A DNA stretch of 64,000 nucleotides from Streptomyces laurentii. GTDB taxonomy: Bacteria; Actinomycetota; Actinomycetes; Streptomycetales; Streptomycetaceae. The DNA lies in assembly GCA_002355495.1 (NCBI GenBank), contig AP017424.1, positions 2,108,001 through 2,172,000 on the forward strand, read 5' to 3'. Below the pieces are notes generated by a model. It was not told where the DNA came from and made no database searches. It was given only the letters and a program-made list of their open reading frames with translations. Position 1 is the first letter of the stretch; the number at the start of each line of letters is the position of its first letter. A program made the translations under genes and the position numbers. Positions 42,425 through 50,788 of this stretch are shown here, in pieces.

Positions 42425-43832
42425 ACGGATGACGGCCCGCGAGGTCATCGCCCTGGTCGCGGACGGTTTCACGCCCCTTCCGCCGCCCTCGGACGCGTCC
42501 AGGACGGACGGCACAGCGGTCGACGGGGACGGCACAGCGGTCGACGGGCCGCTCGGCTGGACCGGATACGACGACTCCCGCGCCCGCGCGTCCGCGCGGA
42601 CCGGCGAGGACGAGTCGATCCTGTGCGGGACGGCGGAGGTCGGCGGCCGGGCCTGTGTCCTGGCGGTCTTCGAGTTCGGTTTCCTCGGCGGCTCGCTCGG
42701 CCGCGCGACGGGCGACCGGATCGTGGCCGCGTACGCCGCCGCGGCCGAACTCCGGGTCCCGCTGGTGTCGTTGGTCGCCACCGGCGGCAGCCGGATGCAG
42801 GAGGGCATGATCGCGCTCGGCCAGCTGCAGCGGGTCGCCGCCGCGTCCGTACGGCTGCGCGCCGCCGGCGTCCCGCAGATCGCCGTGCTGCGCGACCCGA
42901 CCACCGGCGGCGGCTGGGCCACCGTCGGCGCGGGCGCGGACGTCACCCTGGCGCTGCCCGGCGCGCAGGTCGCGTTCGCCGGGTCCCGGGTCCGCCCGCC
43001 GGACGCCGACCCCGCCGCGTACACGGCCGAGGACCAGTACGCGCACGGGCACGTGGACGCGCTCGTCGCCCCGGCCCGGCTGCGGGACACCCTGGCGTCG
43101 TGGCTGCGCCTGCTGGCCCCGGACACCGGTGTGGCCGGCCACGACGGGACGCCCGCTCCCCCGCCGGACGCGCTGCGCGACCTCCCGCTGCCCGCCACCG
43201 GCTGGGAGGCCGTGCTGCGGGCGCGGGCGGCGGACCGGCCGCGGGCCGGGGCGTACCTCGACGCCTACTTCGAGGTGCGGGCGGCGATCCGCGGGGACCG
43301 GGCGGGCGGCGCCGACGACCGGGTGGAGTGCGGTCTCGGGCTGCGCGAGGGCCGGGTGGTGGCGTACGCGGCACAGGACGGCGGCGCGACCAGGCCCGCC
43401 GGATTCCGCACGGTGGTACGGCTGTTGGGGCTCGCGGAACGGCTCGGGATCCCGGTCCTCACCCTGATCGACACGCCCGGCGCGGCCAATGACGCCGCGG
43501 CCGAACGGGCGGGCGCGGGCCCGGCCATCGCGCAGGCGTTCGCGGCGATCGCGGGGGCCCGGGTGCCGGTCACGTCGCTGGTGATCGGGGAGGGCGGTTC
43601 GGGCGGGGCGCTCGCGCTGGCCGCGCCCGGCGCCACGTGGGTGACGCCGGACGGCTACTTCTCCGTCATCGCACCGGAGTTGGCGGCGCGGATCCTCAAA
43701 CGGGCGGACGACCAGGTCCCGGAGACGGCCGGACAGCTCCGGCTGTGCCCCCAGGACCTGGTCGAACTCGGCGCGGCACGCGGGGTGGTGGGGGTGGCCG
43801 GGCCGTCCGGCCACCCCGCCGAGCCCGCTTAG
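42417..43832 (+). CDS. Carboxyltransferase-fold protein coupled to MatB
   Basis: A 471-residue protein with two crotonase-like carboxyltransferase halves. The first contains GGSLGRATGDRIVAAYAAAA and ATGGSRMQEGMIALGQLQRV; the second contains LTLIDTPGAANDAAAERAGA and IGEGGSGGALALAAPGATWV, resembling AccD and AccA fused, or the MdcD/MdcE subunits of malonate decarboxylase. No zinc-binding Cys set of bacterial AccD is visible. GGAGG lies 8 nt before GTG 42417, inside matB. I infer that it handles malonyl- or methylmalonyl-CoA made by MatB; decarboxylation to acetyl-CoA is possible but unproven. Confidence 0.8.
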   Translation: MAERMTAREVIALVADGFTPLPPPSDASRTDGTAVDGDGTAVDGPLGWTGYDDSRARASARTGEDESILCGTAEVGGRACVLAVFEFGFLGGSLGRATGDRIVAAYAAAAELRVPLVSLVATGGSRMQEGMIALGQLQRVAAASVRLRAAGVPQIAVLRDPTTGGGWATVGAGADVTLALPGAQVAFAGSRVRPPDADPAAYTAEDQYAHGHVDALVAPARLRDTLASWLRLLAPDTGVAGHDGTPAPPPDALRDLPLPATGWEAVLRARAADRPRAGAYLDAYFEVRAAIRGDRAGGADDRVECGLGLREGRVVAYAAQDGGATRPAGFRTVVRLLGLAERLGIPVLTLIDTPGAANDAAAERAGAGPAIAQAFAAIAGARVPVTSLVIGEGGSGGALALAAPGATWVTPDGYFSVIAPELAARILKRADDQVPETAGQLRLCPQDLVELGAARGVVGVAGPSGHPAEPA

Positions 43833-43842
43833 CGGCCGGCGG

Positions 43843-46800
43843 CTAGCGGCGGACGCCGACCGCGCGGATCAGCTCCTGCTTCACGGAGCCGCCCCGGTCG
43901 TCGTTCGCGCCCGCCCGCAGCGAGACGGAGGCGGCGTCACGGGGGACGGCCAGTTCGCCGCGGCCGTCCGCGTTCAGCGCGACCTTCGTCCAGGTCGCGC
44001 CCTCGTCGTAGGAGGCCTCCAGCCACCGGCCGCCGAGCGTGCCGGTGCCGGCCGCGTCCTTCACGTACTCGGCGTAGACACGGACCGGCAGCCGCTTCCC
44101 GGCCGGGACGTCGCCGACGAGGTCGGTGTCCAGGTCGAAGCCGAGATTGATCATCGGCAGGTAGGTGATCCGGTCGGCCGGGGTGTGGGCGGAGCGCACG
44201 GTCCACTCGGCGTGCCCCTTGGTGCCGAGGCGCCAGCGGTCCCGGTCCAGGGTGGTGTCCGTGACGACCCTGAGCTCGGCCTCCTCGGCCGGTGCGTCCC
44301 AGACGTAGGCGCCGGAGCTGGTCTTGCGGTCGACGCGCGTGCCGTTGACGTACGCCTCGGTGACCTGGGTCATCGTCGGGTCGCCCCACACGTCGCCGAA
44401 GCCGGTGTGGTCGGGGCCGGAGTCGCCCCAGCCGGGGGTGTTGAAGCGGACGGTGTCGCCGCTGCGCTCCTGGCCCCAGCCGAGACCGGTGCCGAGCCAC
44501 GGGTGCCAGACCGGCTTGAACCAGTCCTTGCGGACCTCGGTGCCGCCCCGGTAGACGGACTGGCCGCCGCGCTGTTCGAGCGAGGTGCCGGTCTCGCCGA
44601 GGTCGACGGACTCGTGCCAGCGCTGGCCGGTGCCGGTGGAGACGTACTCGGTGCGCTCGACCGGGAAGCCGATCCACTCCTTGAAGCCGATACCGATTCT
44701 GAAGGTGTCGGTGATCGAGTAGCGGAACTCGCCGCCGAGCTCCTTCTTGCCGGTCGGCATGTGGTACGCGGCGCGGAGCGTGGCGAGTTCGCCGCGGCCG
44801 GGCCGGTAGACGAGGTCGGTGCCGACGGCGCCGGGGTGCCCCTGGGAGAGGTCGTAGGTGTACGGGGTGAAGCGGGTGCCGGTCAGGTCGACGCGCTGCC
44901 CGCGGGCCGCGAGCGCGGCGAGCCGGGCGGCGTCGGCCTGGTTCACGGTGGCGACGGCGAGCGGCCGGTCCTGGTAGTCGGCGGTGCCGAACCAGGACAT
45001 CAGACGGCCCGGACGGTCGTCGGTGACGAACAGGGCCTTGGCGCCCGCGTCCTGGGCCCGCTGGGCGGTCTCGACCGGGTCGGCGCCGTCGGCGAGGCGG
45101 ACCAGGACGGCCTTGCCGGTGACGTCCTTGCCGGCGTATTCGGCGGCGGTGCCGGTGCCCGCGTCGACGACCGCGAGGCGCTGCCGGCCTTCGAGGAGCG
45201 CGCCGCCGGGCTGCACCGTGAGGTCGGTGAGCGCGGCACTGGCGGCGGTGCCCTCCAGGAGCGGCTTGCCGAGCCGCCAGACGGTGCGGTACTCGAAGGT
45301 GCCGGTGGCGGGCTTGGCGGTGGGCGCGGTGAAGATCGAGTCGTACATCAGGGGCACCTGGACGGCGCCGCTGTGCGAGGCCCCGCCGCCCTTGCGGTCG
45401 AACTCCATGAGGAGCTGCCGGGTCTCGGTGCGCCGGTCGACCTCGGCGCGGACCTCCCTCAGCTTGGTGCCGTCGAGGGTGATCTCGCGGTCGCGGTCGA
45501 GCACGATCTCCGGGTCGATGAGGAGACCGAGGCCGAGGGAGTCCTTGCCGTGCGAGCCGCGGACGTCGAGGACGCCGTCGACGCTGTACGTGCCGGGCTT
45601 GAGGCGCAGCCGAAGCGTGCCGGATTCGCCGACGGTGACGGGGAACGGGTCCACTCCGGCGACCAGTTGGCGTACGGCGAGGGAGGCTTCGGAGGGGGCG
45701 CCGTCGCGGTCCTTGACGTGGACGGTGAGGGTGTAGCGCTCCTCCTCCTTCACCAGGCCGAGCGCGGTGTGTGCGACGACGGTGCCGCCGCTCGTCGCGG
45801 TGACGCGGCCGGAGCTGGTGCCGACCGGGGCCTTGGCGCCGTCGCCGGTGACGGTGGTGCTCGCGGTGCCGTGCGCCGGGACGGTGAGGTTGCTGTCGGC
45901 GAGGGCGGCGGTGCCGGCCGGCAGGCCCTCGACGGCGAGGTTCAGCTCGACGGGCTCGTCGGAGGAGTTGGTGTACGTGACGGTCTTGGCGACCGGCTTG
46001 TTGTCCTCGTACGGCCAGGCGTAGAAGCCGAGGTCGGCCGAACCGGTCGCGGACACGGTCGAGTTGACGGCGGCGGCCACGTCGACGCGGCCCGCGCCGA
46101 GGTCGTAGGCGGACGCGTCCAGCGTCTTGGAGCTGGACATGAGGGCGTCCTTGAGCCGGGCGCCGGTCCAGTCGGGGTGCCGCTGGGCGAGCAGCGCGGC
46201 GACGCCGGCGACGTGCGGGGTCGCCATCGACGTCCCGCTCATGGAGGTGTACAGGCCGCCGCCGGGCAGGAGTTGGGAGCGGGCGGCGAGGATGTCGACG
46301 CCGGGCGCGGACAAGTCGGGCTTGAGGGCCTGGTCGAGGTAGCGGGGGCCCTTGGAGGTGAAGTACGCGGCCTGGTCGGCGGAGTCGACGGCGCCGATGG
46401 TGAGCGCGGAGTCGGCGGCGCCGGGCGAGCCGATGGAGCCGGGGGCGCCGGTGTTGCCGGCGGCGATGACGAACAGCGCGCCGGTCTCGGCGGAGAGGCT
46501 GTTCACGGCCTGGGCCATCGGGTCGGTGCCGTCGCTGGGCTCCTGGGAGCCGAGGCTCATCGACACGATCCTCGCGTCGATGTCGCGGGCGGCCCACTCC
46601 ATGCCGGCGATGATCTCGGACTCGGTGCCGTAGCCCTCGTCGCTGAGGACCTTGCCGACGGCGAGGGTGGCGCCGGGGGCGACGCCCTTCTCCTTGCCGT
46701 CGGAGCCCGCGCCGCTGCCGCCGACGGTGGAGGTGACGTGGGTGCCGTGGCCGTTGCGGTCGGCGACCTGCTGACCGGCGATGAAGGACTTGGACTCGGC

Positions 46801-47532
46801 GACGCGGCCGGCCAGGTCGGGGTGGGTGGCGTCCACGCCGGTGTCGAGGACGGCGACCTTGACGCCCTTGCCGGTGAGTCCGGCCTCCCAGGCCTTCGGG
46901 GTGCCGATCTGGGCGTTGGAGTCGGCCATGGCGGCCTTCACACGGGCGTCGAGCCAGACCTTGGCCGTCCCCGCGCCCGCCGCCCGCTTGGCCGGGGTGG
47001 CGGTGAACTCACGCCAGAACGCGGCGGGTTCGGTGACGGTGACGGCGCTGCCGCCGACGCTGGGCAGCGCGCGGACCCGCTTGGTACCGCGCGGCGCGGG
47101 GGCGGCCTTCCGGGCGCCGGCGCCGCCGCCGTGGGTGACGATCAGCGGCAGGTCGCCGGTGAGGCCCTGCTCGACGAGGCCGGTGACGTCGAAGAGCCGG
47201 CGGTCGAGGGCGCCGGACTCCAGATAGGGCCGGGCCTCGTCGGGTATGACGCTGACCCTGCCGTTCACGGTCTCGGTGCGGACGATCCCGGTGGCGCCCT
47301 TGGCCCGCTCGACGGTGACCGTCTGCGCGCCGCCGGCCAGGCCGGTGAGGGTGACCCGGTCGCCGGTCACCAGGGTGACGGTGGCGGACGCGGGGGCGGC
47401 GGCGCCGTTCCGGAACGTGTCCGGCACGGCGGGCGCCGCCGCTCCAGCGGGCACCTGCCCCGCCGTGAGCAGCGCCAGGGAAAGCCCGGCGGCGAGCAGA
47501 CCGGCCCTTCCCGCTGCGGAAGGTCTGATCAC
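43843..47532 (-). CDS. Large secreted subtilisin-family serine protease
   Basis: A 1229-residue exported protease. A signal peptide (first about 33 residues) and propeptide precede the S8 domain with Asp230 (AVLDTGVD), His262 (NGHGTHV) and Ser435 (SGTSMATPH), and the oxyanion Asn in AAGN. About 750 residues of beta-rich C-terminal sequence follow, including a PA-like region (TGKAVLVRLADGADPVETAQ) and further Ig-like modules. S. coelicolor carries a similar protease next to matB, so the arrangement is conserved. GAGGAG lies before the GTG start. It is convergent with the carboxyltransferase gene, 10 bp apart. Confidence 0.92.
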   Translation of the reverse strand: MIRPSAAGRAGLLAAGLSLALLTAGQVPAGAAAPAVPDTFRNGAAAPASATVTLVTGDRVTLTGLAGGAQTVTVERAKGATGIVRTETVNGRVSVIPDEARPYLESGALDRRLFDVTGLVEQGLTGDLPLIVTHGGGAGARKAAPAPRGTKRVRALPSVGGSAVTVTEPAAFWREFTATPAKRAAGAGTAKVWLDARVKAAMADSNAQIGTPKAWEAGLTGKGVKVAVLDTGVDATHPDLAGRVAESKSFIAGQQVADRNGHGTHVTSTVGGSGAGSDGKEKGVAPGATLAVGKVLSDEGYGTESEIIAGMEWAARDIDARIVSMSLGSQEPSDGTDPMAQAVNSLSAETGALFVIAAGNTGAPGSIGSPGAADSALTIGAVDSADQAAYFTSKGPRYLDQALKPDLSAPGVDILAARSQLLPGGGLYTSMSGTSMATPHVAGVAALLAQRHPDWTGARLKDALMSSSKTLDASAYDLGAGRVDVAAAVNSTVSATGSADLGFYAWPYEDNKPVAKTVTYTNSSDEPVELNLAVEGLPAGTAALADSNLTVPAHGTASTTVTGDGAKAPVGTSSGRVTATSGGTVVAHTALGLVKEEERYTLTVHVKDRDGAPSEASLAVRQLVAGVDPFPVTVGESGTLRLRLKPGTYSVDGVLDVRGSHGKDSLGLGLLIDPEIVLDRDREITLDGTKLREVRAEVDRRTETRQLLMEFDRKGGGASHSGAVQVPLMYDSIFTAPTAKPATGTFEYRTVWRLGKPLLEGTAASAALTDLTVQPGGALLEGRQRLAVVDAGTGTAAEYAGKDVTGKAVLVRLADGADPVETAQRAQDAGAKALFVTDDRPGRLMSWFGTADYQDRPLAVATVNQADAARLAALAARGQRVDLTGTRFTPYTYDLSQGHPGAVGTDLVYRPGRGELATLRAAYHMPTGKKELGGEFRYSITDTFRIGIGFKEWIGFPVERTEYVSTGTGQRWHESVDLGETGTSLEQRGGQSVYRGGTEVRKDWFKPVWHPWLGTGLGWGQERSGDTVRFNTPGWGDSGPDHTGFGDVWGDPTMTQVTEAYVNGTRVDRKTSSGAYVWDAPAEEAELRVVTDTTLDRDRWRLGTKGHAEWTVRSAHTPADRITYLPMINLGFDLDTDLVGDVPAGKRLPVRVYAEYVKDAAGTGTLGGRWLEASYDEGATWTKVALNADGRGELAVPRDAASVSLRAGANDDRGGSVKQELIRAVGVRR

Positions 47533-47735
47533 GACTGACTCCTCGGCGCCCGGGGGACGGGGGTGTCCGGGCGTCGCGATGAGTCTCGGCTGTGGGGCGG
47601 GAGTTGACTCGTGTCACGGCTGGCGGCAATGTGCCGTGGCGGCCAACCGCCAGATCGGACACGGGGGTTGCGGGGAGCGGGGTACGGAGGGCAGGCGCGG
47701 GCGGGCCGGGGGGGCTCGGGTCGGGAGGCGCGCGG

Positions 47736-47799
47736 CCGGGCGCCCGGGTCCGCGTGAGCGTGAGCGCCCGGAACCACATGGGCCCGGGCGCCCGGAACC
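47736..47799. repeat. Repeated palindromes between protease and exporter genes
   Basis: CCGGGCGCCCGG occurs at 47736-47747 and 47784-47795, and GCGCCCGGAACC at 47764-47775 and 47788-47799. These self-complementary repeats lie just after the exporter stop and could terminate its transcript. The rest of the 278-bp gap (47533-47810) holds no gene. Confidence 0.5.
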
Positions 47800-47810
47800 G
47801 CGTCGCGGGT

Positions 47811-49130
47811 TCAGGCGACCGGGGCGCGCCCGTCGTAGCGCCGGAACCCCTTCCCGTACAGGCCGAGCAGCCCGATGGCGAGGACACAGGCGAGACCGCC
47901 GCCCGTGATGGCCACGGCCGGACTGGCGAGGTCGGCCACGGATCCGGCGAGGAAGTCGCCGAGCCGGGGCCCGCCCGCGACGACCACGATGAACACGCCC
48001 TGGAGCCGTCCCCGCATCTCGTCCGGGGCCGCGACCTGCAGCATCGTGTTCCGGAAGATCATCGAGACGGTGTCGGAGTAGCCCGCGACGACGAGCAGGC
48101 ACAGCCCGAGCCACAGGTTCCGGGTGAGGCCGAAGGCGGCGATCGCGGTGCCCCAGGCGGCGACGGACAGCAGGATCGCCTGCCCGTGGTGGTGGATCCG
48201 GCCCTGCCAGCCGGACAGCACGCCGCCGAGGAGCGCGCCGAACGCCGGTGCGGCGACGAGGAGTCCGGTGGTCCGGGCGTCCCCGCCGTACCAGAGCACG
48301 GCGATCGCCGGGAACAGCGCGCGGGGGTGGGCGAGGATCATCGCGCAGAAGTCCGAGAAGAACGTCATGCGCAGATTGGGGCGGGTGCCGAGGAAACGCA
48401 GCCCGTCGAGGACGGAGGCGCGCTTGTCGCCGTCGGCGCCGGCGGCGCGCTCGGGCGGCATCGCGGGCAGCCGCCACATCGCGTAGAGGGAGGCGGAGAA
48501 GGCGATGGCGTCGATGAGGTACGCGCTCTGGTAGCCGGACAGACCGACGACGAGGCCGCCGAGGCTGGGCCCGACGAGGGTGCCGAAGGTCGTGGTCATC
48601 GAGTTGAGCGCGTTGGCGGCGCGCAGCTGCTCGGCGGGCATCAGCCGGGGGATCATCGAGCTGCGGGCGGGCGAGCTGAGCGCCACGCACACGGCCTGCA
48701 GGGCCACGATCGCGTAGAGGAACCAGACCTGGTCGAAGCCGGCGAACGCGGCGACGGCCAGGACCGCGGAGAGCACGGCGAGGCCGGTGGAGCTGACGAG
48801 GCCGAGCTTGCGGCGGTCGACGGTGTCGGCGATCGCGCCGCCGTACAGGCCGAAGACGACGAGCGGGACGAGCGAGCAGAGTCCGACGAGGCCGACGGAG
48901 AACGACGACCGGGTGATGTCGTACACCTGGAGCGAGATGGCCAGGGCGGTCATGCCCTGGCCGACCCAGGTGACGCTGGTGCCGAACCAGAGCCGGCGGA
49001 AGTCGGGCGAGGTGCGCAGCGGGGTGAGGTCGGCGAACAGCCGCCGCTCCCCGCTCGCGGGCTTGCCCGCCGGCTTGCCCGCCGGTTCGTCCCCGGCCTT
49101 CTCCCCCGTCTCCTGCCGGGTGGCGCTCAC
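47811..49130 (-). CDS. MFS exporter
   Basis: A 439-residue MFS protein. A hydrophilic leader with GKPAGKPAS repeats precedes twelve helices; LTPLRTSPDFRRLWFGTSVT and LYGGAIADTVDRRKLGLVSS mark the enterobactin exporter-like (MFS_3) type that exports small molecules such as siderophores or macrolides. The GTG at 49130 overlaps the stop of a GNAT gene by 4 nt, so the two form an operon. The cargo is unknown. Confidence 0.84.
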   Translation of the reverse strand: MSATRQETGEKAGDEPAGKPAGKPASGERRLFADLTPLRTSPDFRRLWFGTSVTWVGQGMTALAISLQVYDITRSSFSVGLVGLCSLVPLVVFGLYGGAIADTVDRRKLGLVSSTGLAVLSAVLAVAAFAGFDQVWFLYAIVALQAVCVALSSPARSSMIPRLMPAEQLRAANALNSMTTTFGTLVGPSLGGLVVGLSGYQSAYLIDAIAFSASLYAMWRLPAMPPERAAGADGDKRASVLDGLRFLGTRPNLRMTFFSDFCAMILAHPRALFPAIAVLWYGGDARTTGLLVAAPAFGALLGGVLSGWQGRIHHHGQAILLSVAAWGTAIAAFGLTRNLWLGLCLLVVAGYSDTVSMIFRNTMLQVAAPDEMRGRLQGVFIVVVAGGPRLGDFLAGSVADLASPAVAITGGGLACVLAIGLLGLYGKGFRRYDGRAPVA

Positions 49131-49585
49131 GCGGCGTCGGCCGTGAGGTCGAAGCGGAGCTCGGGGCGGGCCCAGTGGGTGTGCCCGGCGGGCGGGACGG
49201 TGCCGGTGCGGCGGGCGCCGGTGCGCAGGTAGAACTCCTCGGCGGGCGGATGGGCCACGACCCGTATGGAATCGAGCCCGGCGGCCCGCCCCTCCCCGGT
49301 CATGTGCTCCATGAGCAGCCGCCCGATGCCGCGGCCCTGCGCCTCGTCGGCGACGAAGGCCAGGTCGAGCTCGGCCTCGTCGAGGAGCAGGGCGTAGAAG
49401 CCGAGGACACGGCCGGCCGCGTCGACGGCGACGTACACGGGGTGGTGCTCGATGTAGGCGCCGCCGACCTGGTAGCCGTCGACCATCGAGGCGTACTCCC
49501 CGGCATAGGCGCCGGAGGTGCGGACGAGCCGGGTGAGCCGTCGGGAGTCGTCGGCGGTGGCGCGCCGGAGAGTGATGTCGGACAT
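49127..49585 (-). CDS. GNAT acetyltransferase
   Basis: A 152-residue GNAT enzyme with the acetyl-CoA loop in FVADEAQGRGIGRLLMEHMT and the terminal EFYLRTGARRTG segment. The ATG at 49585 is 7 nt after TATACT, a strong -10 box, and no ribosome-binding site is present, so the transcript is probably leaderless. It is translationally coupled to the downstream exporter, which suggests that acetylation and export act on the same molecule (inference). Confidence 0.86.
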   Translation of the reverse strand: MSDITLRRATADDSRRLTRLVRTSGAYAGEYASMVDGYQVGGAYIEHHPVYVAVDAAGRVLGFYALLLDEAELDLAFVADEAQGRGIGRLLMEHMTGEGRAAGLDSIRVVAHPPAEEFYLRTGARRTGTVPPAGHTHWARPELRFDLTADAA

Positions 49586-49592
49586 GGCTTCG

Positions 49593-49667
49593 AGTATAGG
49601 ACCGAACCCAAGGGAAGATCCTTACATTTTGGTCCCGGTCCGTCGGCGGGCGGAGCCCCCCTAAAGT
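49593..49667. promoter_or_regulatory. Divergent leaderless promoters of the GNAT gene and an unknown gene
   Basis: TATACT (49598-49593, minus) and TAAAGT (49662-49667, plus) each end 7 nt before a start codon. Between them is an AT-rich patch (AAGATCCTTACATTTTGG, 49614-49631), unusual for this GC-rich region and a possible regulator site. Confidence 0.6.
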
Positions 49668-49674
49668 GATCGAC

Positions 49675-50169
49675 ATGACGGAGTGGCAGATATCCGACGA
49701 GGAGGGCGGGCGGCTCGCCGCCCGCTGGTGGCAGTGGGCGCAGTCGGCGCCGGAGGACCGCGGTCCGGTCGCGGACACGACCGGGGAGTACGCGGGCTGG
49801 CAGCAGCCGGACGACGTGTGGTTCCTGGCCGGCACGTACGGCGGCCGGGTGGTGCGCCGCTGCGAGATCCCGGCGGGCCGTCCGCTGTTCCTCCCGGTTC
49901 TCAACCGCTGCCACACCAAGGCGCATTCGCGGACGCCGCTGGGCCTGGAGATCGCCCGCGCGAGGGCGTACCTGAACGGCGGCCCGATCCCCTTCCGCCG
50001 CTTCACCACCCAGCCGTTCCGCATGGGCGACCGCATGTACCTGTCGTGGGGCATCTGGGCCGCGGTCACTCCGCTGCTCCCGGGCCAGTACGTCCTGGAG
50101 ATCGACGCGGCCTCGACCGGCGGCTTCCACGTCGACACGACGTACCACCTGACGGCGGTCCAGGCGTAG
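49675..50169 (+). CDS. Conserved-looking protein of unknown function
   Basis: A 164-residue protein rich in Trp and Tyr (RLAARWWQWAQS, RMYLSWGIWAAV) with a beta-rich second half ending TGGFHVDTTYHLTAV. There is no signal peptide. I do not recognise the family. The good codon bias and the -10 box 7 nt before the ATG support a real gene. ATG 49675 is preferred over GTG 49666. It lies upstream of a convergent AhpD-like gene. Confidence 0.72.
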   Translation: MTEWQISDEEGGRLAARWWQWAQSAPEDRGPVADTTGEYAGWQQPDDVWFLAGTYGGRVVRRCEIPAGRPLFLPVLNRCHTKAHSRTPLGLEIARARAYLNGGPIPFRRFTTQPFRMGDRMYLSWGIWAAVTPLLPGQYVLEIDAASTGGFHVDTTYHLTAVQA

Positions 50170-50289
50170 ACCCGGGGGCCTCGGGGGCCTGGGGCCACGC
50201 ATCGGCCCGGGGTGAGGGGAAGGGTCCGGACACGCCTCGGGCGGTGGCGCCGGGAAGACGGCCACCGCCCGTGAGAGAGGGAGAAACGA

Positions 50290-50742
50290 TTACACGGCGC
50301 CGGGGGTCTTGCGGGTGGTCGTGTTCATGCGGTTCCAGGCGTTGACCGTGAAGATCAGCGCGATGAGCTGGGCCAGTTCGGACTCGTCGAAGTGCCGCGC
50401 GGCCGTGTCGTAGACCTCGTCCGAGACCCCTCCGGGCAGCAGGGTGACGGCCTCGGTGAGGGCGAGCGCCGCCCGCTCCTTCTCGGTGTAGAGGCTCGAC
50501 TCCTCCCAGGCGGTGAGCTGGTAGATCCGGGCCTCGGCCTCACCGGCCTTGCGGGCGTCGGTGGTGTGGTAATCGATGCAGTACGCGCACCGGTTGAGCT
50601 GCGAGGCACGGATCTGCACCAGCTCCACGAGGACCGGGTCGAGACCCGCGCGGGCGGCGGCGTCGAGGGCGAGGACGGCCTTGAAAACCTTGGGGGCGAC
50701 GGTCGGGAAGTTCATGCGCTGCGGTACCTGGTGAGTGGTCAT
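50290..50742 (-). CDS. AhpD/carboxymuconolactone decarboxylase-type peroxidase
   Basis: A 150-residue protein of the AhpD-like fold. The active-site motif NRCAYCIDYHT holds Cys52, Cys55 and His59, the CxxCxxxH arrangement of alkylhydroperoxidases in this family. It probably reduces peroxides or similar electrophiles. ATG 50742 lies 6 nt after TACTGT (50754-50749). It diverges from a MocR regulator 46 bp away, which probably controls it. Confidence 0.88.
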   Translation of the reverse strand: MTTHQVPQRMNFPTVAPKVFKAVLALDAAARAGLDPVLVELVQIRASQLNRCAYCIDYHTTDARKAGEAEARIYQLTAWEESSLYTEKERAALALTEAVTLLPGGVSDEVYDTAARHFDESELAQLIALIFTVNAWNRMNTTTRKTPGAV

Positions 50743-50748
50743 GCAAGA

Positions 50749-50780
50749 ACAGTAGGCGCGGAATCGACCCACGCTAGGGT
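50749..50780. promoter_or_regulatory. Divergent leaderless promoters of the AhpD and MocR genes
   Basis: TACTGT (50754-50749, minus) and TAGGGT (50775-50780, plus) are 6 and 8 nt from their start codons. The two -10 boxes are only 20 bp apart, so one regulator dimer, most simply the MocR protein, could govern both. Confidence 0.58.
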
Positions 50781-50788
50781 GCATTGCC

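Noticed and set aside
44185..47538. Very long open frame (over 1100 codons) on the plus strand
   Set aside because: It lies opposite the subtilase gene, is dominated by Gly/Ala/Asp/Arg, and is the usual antisense shadow of a GC-rich gene.
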